The notes under the pieces: generated by a model
Database searches by the model: none
Told to the model about the DNA's origin: nothing
Seen by the model: the letters and a program-made list of their open reading frames with translations, nothing else
From: Vespa crabro
Lineage: Eukaryota > Arthropoda > Insecta > Hymenoptera > Vespidae
Length of the DNA: 64,000 nt
Reading direction: 5' to 3'
NCBI RefSeq assembly: GCF_910589235.1
Contig: NW_025813617.1
Coordinates: 54,144 to 118,143 of the forward strand
Part shown: piece by piece, positions 55,401-64,000 of the stretch
Layout: each line of letters begins with the position of its first letter
Position numbering within the stretch: position 1 is the first letter of the stretch
Made by a program: the position numbers and the translations under genes

Positions 55401-56550
55401 GGCACAAGTATTATTAAAGATTTCACGATTTTATCTTCGCATATACCGAAATTCGCGTATGTCGATTACGTTTTTCGACAATTATCATATGAAAACGCGC
55501 ATTTAAACATAGTAAAAACGTTATATTCTTGTTATATTCTTTATTCTGCATCGATAGAATATAAAATCATTGAAATTGAACGAGATTTCAAGTTTTCGTT
55601 TTTCGACGATACGCGTATACGAGCGAAAAATCGTATATACGATATGAAAGAATGTTAAAAACTTTGATTCCAATATAAAATAGATGTTTGATCTTATGAA
55701 ATGCAATGTTCTGAATCGATTGGTAACATTTTTCTAACTGTGGCACAAGTATTATTAAAGATTTCACGATTTTATCTTCGCATATACCGAAATTCGCGTA
55801 TGTCGATTACGTTTTTCGACAATTATCATATGAAAACGCGTATTTAAACATAGTAAAAACGTTATATTCTTGTTATATTCTTTATTCTGCATCGACAGAA
55901 TATAAAATCATTGAAATTGAACGAGATTTCAAGTTTTCGTTTTTCGACGATACGCGTATATGAGCGAAAAATCGTATATACGATATGAAAGAATGTTAAA
56001 AACTTTGATTCCAATATAAAATAGTTGTTTGATCTTATGAAATGCAATGTTCTGAATCGATTGGTAACATTTTTCTAACTGTGGCACAAGTATTATTAAA
56101 GATTTCACGATTTTATCTTCGCATATACCGAAATTCGCGTATGTCGATTACGTTTTTCGACAATTACCATATGAAAACGCGTATTTAAACATAGTAAAAA
56201 CGTTATATTCTTGTTATATTCTTTATTCTGCATCGACAGAATATAAAATCATTGAAATTGAACGAGATTTCAAGTTTCGTTTTTCGACGATACGCGTATA
56301 TGAGCGAAAAATCGTATATACGATATGAAAGAATGTTAAAAACTTTGATTCCAATATAAAATAGTTGTTTGATCTTATGAAATGCAATGTTCTGAATCGA
56401 TTGGTAGCATTTTTCTAACTGTGGCACAAGTATTATTAAAGATTTCACGATTTCATCTTCGCATATACCGAAATTCGCGTATGTCGTTTACGTTTATCGA
56501 CAATTATCATATGAAAACGCGTATTTAAATATAGTAAAAACGTTATATTC
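52451..56550. repeat. Five-monomer block (1,705 bp) and a six-monomer derivative
   Basis: The first copy has markers in the order ATGATCGA (52553), TTAATAAC (52930), ACGCGCATTT (53453), GTATACGAG (53573) and GACAGAAT (53849). The second has ATGATCGA (54258), TTAATAAC twice in succession (54635 and 54976), ACGCGCATTT (55500), GTATACGAG (55620) and GACAGAAT twice (55896 and 56237). The second copy therefore equals the first plus one duplicated internal monomer and one duplicated terminal monomer. Indels lie near 55131 (+T) and 56277 (-T). Confidence 0.92.
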
Positions 56551-59500
56551 TTGTTATATTCTTTATTCTGCATCGTTAGAATATAAAATCATTGAAATTG
56601 AACGAGATTTCAAGTTTTCGTTTTTCGACGATACGCGTATATGAGCGAAAAATCGTATATACGATATGAAAGAATGTTAAAAACTTTGATTCCAATATAA
56701 AATAGATGTTTGATCTTATGAAATGCAATGTTCTGAATCGATTGGTAACATTTTTCTAACTGTGGCACAAGTATTATTAAAGATTTCACGATTTTATCTT
56801 CGCATATACCGAAATTCGCGTATGTCGATTACGTTTTTCGACAATTATCATATGAAAACGCGTATTTAAACATAGTAAAAACGTTATATTCTTGTTATAT
56901 TCTTTATTCTGCATCGATAGAATATAAAATCATTGAAATTGAACGAGATTTCAAGTTTTCGTTTTTCGACGATACGCGTATATGAGCGAAAAATCGTATA
57001 TACGATATGAAAGAATGTTAAAAACTTTGATTCCAATATAAAATAGATGTTTGATCTTATGAAATGCAATGTTCTGAATCGATTGGTAACATTTTTCTAA
57101 CTGTGGCACAAGTATTATTAAAGATTTCACGATTTTATCTTCGCATATACCGAAATTCAGGTATGTCGATTACGTTTTTCGACAATTATCATATGAAAAC
57201 GCGTATTTAAACATAGTAAAAACGTTATATTCTTGTTATATTCTTTATTCTGCATCGATAGAATATAAAATCATTGAAATTGAACGAGATTTCAAGTTTT
57301 CGTTTTTCGACGATACGCGTATATGAGCGAAAAATCGTATATACGATATGAAAGAATGTTAAAAACTTTGATTCCAATATAAAATAGTTGTTTGATCTTA
57401 TGAAATGCAATGTTCTGAATCGATTGGTAACATTTTTCTAACTGTGGCACAAGTATTATTAAAGATTTCACGATTTTATCTTCGCATATACCGAAATTCG
57501 CGTATGTCGATTACGTTTATCGACAATTATCATATGAAAACGCGTATTTAAACATAGTAAAAACGTTATATTCTTGTTATATTCTTTATTCTGCATCGAT
57601 AGAATATAAAATCATTGAAATTGAACGAGATTTCAAGTTTTCGTTTTTCGACGATACGCGTATATGAGCGAAAAATCGTATATACGATATGAAAGAATGT
57701 TAAAAACTTTGATTCCAATATAAAATAGATGTTTGATCTTATGAAATGCAATGTTCTGAATCGATTGGTAACATTTTTCTAACTGTGGCACAAGTATTAT
57801 TAAAGATTTCACGATTTTATCTTCGCATATACCGAAATTCGCGTATGTCGATTACGTTTTTCGACAATTATCATATGAAAACGCGTATTTAAACATAGTA
57901 AAAACGTTATATTCTTGTTATATTCTTTATTCTGCATCGATAGAATATAAAATCATTGAAATTGAACGAGATTTCAAGTTTTCGTTTTTCGACGATACGC
58001 GTATATGAGCGAAAAATCGTATATACGATATGAAAGAATGTTAAAAACTTTGATTCCAATATAAAATAGATGTTTGATCTTATGAAATGCAATGTTCTGA
58101 ATCGATTGGTAACATTTTTCTAACTGTGGCACAAGTATTATTAAAGATTTCACGATTTTATCTTCGCATATACCGAAATTCGCGTATGTCGATTAAGTTT
58201 TTCGACAATTATCATATGAAAACGCGTATTTAAACATAGTAAAAACGTTATATTCTTGTTATATTCTTTATTCTGCATCGATAGAATATAAAATCATTGA
58301 AATTGAACGAGATTTCAAGTTTTCGTTTTTCGACGATACGCGTATATGAGCGAAAAATCGTTTATACGATATGAAAGAATGTTAAAAACTTTGATTCCAA
58401 TATAAAATAGATGTTTGATCTTATGAAATGCAATGTTCTGAATCGATTGGTAACATTTTTCTAACTGTGGCACAAGTATTATTAAAGATTTCACGATTTT
58501 ATCTTCGCATATACCGAAATTCGCGTATGTCGATTACGTTTTTCGTCAATTATCATATGAAAACGCGTATTTAAACATAGTAAAAACATTATATTCTTGT
58601 TATATTCTTTATTCTGCATCGATAGAATATAAAATCATTGAAATTGAACGAGATTTCAAGTTTTCGTTTTTCGACGATACGCGTATACGAGCGAAAAATC
58701 GTATATACGATATGAAAGAATGTTAAAAACTTTGATTCCAATATAAAATAGATGTTTGATCTTATGAAATGCAATGTTCTGAATCGATTGGTAACATTTT
58801 TCTAACTGTGGCACAAGTATTATTAAAGATTTCACGATTTTATCTTCGCATATACCGAAATTTGCGTATGTCGATTACGTTTTTCGACAATTATCATATG
58901 AAAACGCGTATTTAAACATAGTAAAAACGTTATATTCTTGTTATATTCTTTATTCTGCATAGATAGAATATAAAATCATTGAAATTGAACGAGATTTCAA
59001 GTTTTCGTTTTTCGACGATACGCGTATATGAGCGAAAAATCGTATATACGATATGAAAGAATGTTAAAAACTTTGATTCCAATATAAAATAGATGTTTGA
59101 TCTTATGAAATGCAATGTTCTGAATCGATTGGTAACATTTTTCTAACTGTGGCACAAGTATTATTAAAGATTTCACGATTTTATCTTCGCATATACCGAA
59201 ATTCGCGTATGTCGATTACGTTTTTCGACAATTATCATATGAAAACGCGTATTTAAACATAGTAAAAACGTTATATTCTTGTTATATTCTTTATTCTGCA
59301 TCGATAGAATATAAAATCATTGAAATTGAACGAGATTTCAAGTTTTCGTTTTTCGACGATACGCGTATATGAGCGAAAAATCGTATATACGATATGAAAG
59401 AATGTTAAAAACTTTGATTCCAATATAAAATAGATGTTTGATCTTATGAAATGCAATGTTCTGAATCGATTGGTAACATTTTTCTAACTGTGGCACAAGT

Positions 59501-60630
59501 ATTATTAAAGATTTCACGATTTTATCTTCGCATATACCGAAATTCGCGTATGTCGATTACGTTTTTCGACAATTATCATATGAAAACGCGTATTTAAACA
59601 TAGTAAAAACGTTATATTCTTGTTATATTCTTTATTCTGCATCGATAGAATATAAAATCATTGAAATTGAACGAGATTTCAAGTTTTCGTTTTTCGACGA
59701 TACGCGTATATGAGCGAAAAATCGTATATACGATATGAAAGAATGTTAAAAACTTTGATTCCAATATAAAATAGATGTTTGATCTTATGAAATGCAATGT
59801 TCTGAATCGATTGGTAACATTTTTCTAACTGTGGCACAAGTATTATTAAAGATTTCACGATTTTATCTTCGCATATACCGAAATTCGCGTATGTCGATTA
59901 AGTTTTTCGACAATTATCATATGAAAACGCGTATTTAAACATAGTAAAAACGTTATATTCTTGTTATATTCTTTATTCTGCATCGATAGAATATAAAATC
60001 ATTGAAATTGAACGAGATTTCAAGTTATCGTTTTTCGACGATACGCGTATATGAGCGAAAAATCGTATATACGATATGAAAGAATGTTAAAAACTTTGAT
60101 TCCAATATAAAATAGTTGTTTGATCTTATGAAATGCAATGTTCTGAATCGATTGGTAACATTTTTCTAACTGTGGCACAAGTATTATTAAAGATTTCACG
60201 ATTTTATCTTCGCATATACCGAAATTCGCGTATGTCGATTACGTTTTTCGACAATTATCATATGAAAACGCGTATTTAAACATAGTAAAAACGTTATATT
60301 CTTGTTATATTCTTTATTCTGCATCGATAGAATATAAAATCATTGAAATTGAACGAGATTTCAAGTTTTCGTTTTTCGACGATACGCGTATATGAGCGAA
60401 AAATCGTATATACGATATGAAAGAATGTTAAAAACTTTGATTCCAATATAAAATAGATGTTTGATCATATGAAATGCAATGTTCTGAATCGATTGGTAAC
60501 ATTTTTCTAACTGTGGCACAAGTATTATTAAAGATTTCACGATTTTATCTTCGCATATACCGAAATTCGCGTATGTCGATTACGTTTTTCGACAATTATC
60601 ATATGAAAACGCGTATTTAAACATAGTAAA
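56551..60630. repeat. Near-consensus monomers with a 1,705-bp recurrence
   Basis: GATTAAGTTT occurs at 58194 and 59899, five monomers apart. Other variants include GCATCGTTAG near 56575, TTCAGGTATG near 57159, GTTTATCGAC near 56495 and 57519, TCGTTTATACG near 58362 and TTCGTCAATT at 58546 followed by AAAACATT and GTATACGAG (58688). No indels were detected here. Confidence 0.85.
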
Positions 60631-63600
60631 AACGTTATATTCTTGTTATAAATTTTTATTCTGCATCGATAGAATATAAAATCAATGAAATTGAACGAGA
60701 TTTCAAGTTTTCGTTTTTCGACGATACGCGTATATGAGCGAAAAATCGTATATACGATATGAAAGAATGTTAAAAACTTTGATTCCAATATAAAATAGAT
60801 GTTTGATCTTATGAAATGCAATGTTCTGAATCGATTGGTAACATTTTTCTAACTGTGGCACAAGTATTATTAAAAGATTTCACGATTTTATCTTCGCATA
60901 TACCGAAATTCAGGTATGTCGATTACGTTTTTCGACAATTATCATATGAAAACGCGTATTTAAACATAGTAAAAACGTTATATTCTTGTTATATTATTTA
61001 TTCTGCATCGATAGAATATAAAATCATTGAAATTGAACGAGATTTCAAGTTTTCGTTTTTCGACGATACGCGTATATGAGCGAAAAATCGTATATACGAT
61101 ATGAAAGAATGTTAAAAACTTTGATTCCAATATAAAATAGTTGTTTGATCTTATGAAATGCAATGTTCTGAATCGATTGGTAACATTTTTCTAACTGTGG
61201 CACAAGTATTATTAAAGATTTCACGATTTTATCTTCGCATATACCGAAATTCGCGTATGTCGATTACGTTTTTCGACAATTATCATATGAAAAACGCGTA
61301 TTTAAACATAGTAAAAACGTTATATTCTTGTTATATTCTTTATTCTGCATCGATAGAATATAAAATCATTGAAATTGAACGAGATTTCAAGTTTTCGTTT
61401 TTCGACGATACGCGTATATGAGCGAAAAATCGTATATACGATATGAAAGAATGTTAAAAACTTTGATTCCAATATAAAATAGATGTTTGATCTTATGAAA
61501 TGCAATGTTCTGAATCGATTGGTAACATTTTTCTATTTGTGGCACAAGTATTATTAAAGATTTCACGATTTTATCTTCGCATATACCGAAATTCGCGTAT
61601 GTCGATTACGTTTTTCGACAATTATCATATGAAAACGCGTATTTAAACATAGTAAAAAACGTTATATTCTTGTTATATTCTTTATTCTGCATCGATAGAA
61701 TATAAAATCATTGAAATTGAACGAGATTTCAAGTTTTCGTTTTTCGACGATACGCGTATATGAGCGAAAAATCGTATATACGATATGAAAGAATGTTAAA
61801 AACTTTGATTCCAATATAAAATAGATGTTTGATCTTATGAAATGCAATGTTCTGAATCGATTGGTAACATTTTTCTAACTGTGGCACAAGTATTATTAAA
61901 GATTTCACGATTTTATCTTCGCATATACCGAAATTCAGGTATGTCGATTACGTTTTTCGACAATTATCATATGAAAACGCGTATTTAAACATAGTAAAAA
62001 CGTTATATTCTTGTTATATTATTTATTCTGCATCGATAGAATATAAAATCATTGAAATTGAACGAGATTTCAAGTTTTCGTTTTTCGACGATACGCGTAT
62101 ATGAGCGAAAAATCGTATATACGATATGAAAGAATGTTAAAAAACTTTGATTCCAATATAAAATAGTTGTTTGATCTTATGAAATGCAATGTTCTGAATC
62201 GATTGGTAACATTTTTTCTAACTGTGGCACAAGTATTATTAAAGATTTCACGATTTTATCTTCGCATATACCGAAATTCGCGTATGTCGATTACGTTTTT
62301 CGACAATTATCATATGAAAACGCGTATTTAAACATAGTAAAAACGTTATATTCTTGTTATATTCTTTATTCTGCATCGATAGAATATAAAATCATTGAAA
62401 TTGAACGAGATTTCAAGTTTTCGTTTTTCGACGATACGCGTATATGAGCGAAAAATCGTATATACGATATGAAAGAATGTTAAAAACTTTGATTCCAATA
62501 TAAAATAGATGTTTGATCTTATGAAATGCAATGTTCTGAATCGATTGGTAACATTTTTCTAACTGTGGCACAAGTATTATTAAAGATTTCACGATTTTAT
62601 CTTCGCATATACCGAAATTCGCGTATGTCGATTACGTTTTTCGACAATTATCATATGAAAACGCGTATTTAAACATAGTAAAAACGTTATATTCTTGTTA
62701 TATTCTTTATTCTGCATCGATAGAATATAAAATCATTGAAATTGAACGAGATTTCAAGTTTTCGTTTTTCGACGATACGCGTATATGAGCGAAAAATCGT
62801 ATACACGATATGAAAGAATGTTAAAAACTTTGATTCCAATATAAAATAGATGTTTGATCTTATGAAATGCAATGTTCTGAATCGATTGGTAACATTTTTC
62901 TAACTGTCGCACAAGTATTATTAAAGATTTCACGATTTTATCTTCGCATATACCGAAATTCGCGTATGTCAATTACGTTTTTCGTCAATTATCATATGAA
63001 AACGCGTATTTAAACATAGTAAAAACATTATATTCTTGTTATATTCTTTATTCTGCATCGATAGAATATAAAATCATTGAAATTGAACGAGATTTCAAGT
63101 TTTCGTTTTTCGACGATACGCGTATACGAGCGAAAAAATCGTATATACGATATGAAAGAATGTTAAAAACTTTGATTCCAATATAAAATAGATGTTTGAT
63201 CTTATGAAATGCAATGTTTTGAATCGATTGGTAACATTTTTCTAACTGTGGCACAAGTATTATTAAAGATTTCACGATTTTATCTTCGCATATACCGAAA
63301 TTCGCGTATGTCGATTACGTTTTTCGACAATTATCATATGAAAAACGCGTATTTAAACATAGTAAAAACGTTATATTCTTGTTATATTCTTTATTCTGCA
63401 TCGATAGAATATAAAATCATTGAAATTGAACGAGATTTCAAGTTTTCGTTTTTCGACGATACGCGTATATGAGCGAAAAATCGTATATACGATATGAAAG
63501 AATGTTAAAAACTTTGATTCCAATATAAAATAGTTGTTTGATCTTATGAAATGCAATGTTCTGAATCAATTGGTAACATTTTTCTAACTGTGGCACAAGT

Positions 63601-64000
63601 ATTATTAAAGATTTCACGATTTTATCTTCGCATATACCGAAATTCGCGTATGTCGATTACGTTTTTCGACAATTATCATATGAAAACGCGTATTTAAACA
63701 TAGTAAAAACGTTATATTCTTGTTATATTCTTTATTCTGCATCGATAGAATATAAAATCATTGAAATTGAACGAGATTTCAAGTTTTCGTTTTTCGACGA
63801 TACGCGTATATGAGCGAAAAATCGTATATACGATATGAAAGAATGTTAAAAACTTTGATTCCAATATAAAATAGATGTTTGATCTTATGAAATGCAATGT
63901 TCTGAATCGATTGGTAACATTTTTCTAACTGTGGCACAAGTATTATTAAAGATTTCACGATTTTATCTTCGCATATACCGAAATTCGCGTATGTCGATTA
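60631..64000. repeat. Right-end monomers with a 3-monomer duplication and repeated A/T-run insertions
   Basis: TTCAGGTATG and TATTATTTATTC recur at 60911/61936 and 60996/62021, that is three monomers plus the two inserted bases between them. One-base insertions lie near 60653, 60871, 61291, 61660, 62141, 62211, 63131 and 63341. The monomer near 60650 has a compound change (TATAAATTTTTATTC for TATATTCTTTATTC). The TTCGTCAATT, AAAACATT, GTATACGAG group of 58.5 kb reappears at 62985-63127, displaced by exactly 13 monomers plus six inserted bases. Confidence 0.87.

Larger units (their letters stand above)
1..64000. repeat. Satellite DNA array, 341-bp monomer, about 188 head-to-tail copies
   Basis: The same 341-bp unit repeats from the first to the last base with no interruption, inversion or inserted element. 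A landmark in monomer 1 (GTTATATTCTT beginning at 269) recurs every 341 bp. Between equivalent landmarks near 270 and near 63,712 there are 186 periods plus 16 bp, and this surplus is fully explained by single-base indels I located individually. By eye, most monomers differ from the reference monomer at 0-4 positions. Composition of the consensus is 28.7% G+C. Monomers of 300-360 bp are common in eukaryotic satellites, roughly two nucleosomes long. What is seen is a pure tandem array; a centromeric or pericentromeric location is inferred. The family is not one I recognise. An alternative is a satellite on a B or sex chromosome, which sequence alone cannot distinguish. Confidence 0.99.

Noticed and set aside
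60537..60821. 94-codon minus-strand frame near the compound change at 60650
   Set aside because: It is created by the local one-base insertion and substitutions in a single monomer and has no counterpart elsewhere.
42050..63472. Plus-strand 87-92 codon frames (near 42050, 47854, 48537, 50228, 55018, 60816, 61158, 62184, 63209)
   Set aside because: Each arises where a single-base indel joins two frames. The unmodified monomer has only a 48-codon ATG frame at this place. They follow the indels and not any conserved protein.
270..63897. Minus-strand open reading frame of about 61 codons in nearly every monomer
   Set aside because: It begins at TTG rather than ATG (for example the complement of 5227-5229) and contains no internal methionine codon. 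It cannot continue because 341 is not divisible by 3. Changes among copies are not visibly biased towards synonymous sites, and several copies lose it through stop codons or altered starts. It is a by-product of tandem repetition.
1..64000. CRISPR array
   Set aside because: The repeat is 341 bp with no alternation of short repeats and unique spacers. Neighbouring units are nearly identical over their full length.
1..64000. Ribosomal DNA spacer, histone or tRNA gene tandem array
   Set aside because: No tRNA, 5S or other RNA gene sequence or histone-like reading frame is visible in the monomer. The unit is only 341 bp and 28.7% G+C.
1..64000. Bacterial or phage origin of the sequence
   Set aside because: There are no genes in 64 kb and about 188 near-identical head-to-tail copies, which does not fit a bacterial or viral genome but is typical of eukaryotic satellite DNA.

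Overview
The whole 64,000-base window is one uninterrupted head-to-tail array of a single satellite DNA. The repeat unit is 341 bp, giving about 187.7 copies, all in the same orientation. I found no protein-coding gene, tRNA, rRNA, CRISPR array, transposable element or unique-sequence island. The array runs off both ends of the window.

Organism: an unbroken satellite of this length and monomer size points to eukaryotic heterochromatin, probably centromeric, pericentromeric or another large heterochromatic block. Counted by hand, the consensus monomer is 98 G+C of 341 (28.7%) with 22 CpG dinucleotides against about 7 expected, an observed/expected ratio near 3.1. Such CpG excess in AT-rich DNA argues against a genome with heavy germline CpG methylation, such as a vertebrate or most plants. 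It would suit an insect or other invertebrate with sparse methylation. I do not recognise the satellite family, so the species assignment is open.

Layout: positions 1-682 hold two edge-variant monomers, followed by a duplicated trimer (683-2728). Positions 2729-6820 are near-consensus monomers. Positions 6821-18400 carry diagnostic variants recurring at 11, 8 and 8 monomers. Positions 18683-25160 hold a clear 8-monomer higher-order repeat (2,728 bp), followed by a local run of monomers sharing one variant. Positions 26185-29253 are near-consensus. Positions 29254-34027 are a 7-monomer higher-order repeat (2,387 bp); parts of its haplotype recur 6 monomers later and again about 20 monomers after the second copy. 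Positions 43690-44610 are a burst of single-base indels. From there to the end the array has many more 1-bp indels than the left two thirds, and short shuffled modules of 2, 3, 5, 6 and 13 monomers.

Inside each monomer there are recurring short structures: a 14-bp perfect palindrome, a 10-bp palindrome, an 11-bp direct tandem duplication, two short inverted repeats, and a duplicated motif leading into ACGCGTAT. Open reading frames of about 61 codons occur once per monomer on the minus strand. They start at TTG, have no ATG, and cannot continue across monomers because 341 is not a multiple of 3, so I treat them as non-coding. The main biological content is the record of unequal exchange and conversion between monomers and the sharp change in indel density near 43.7 kb.
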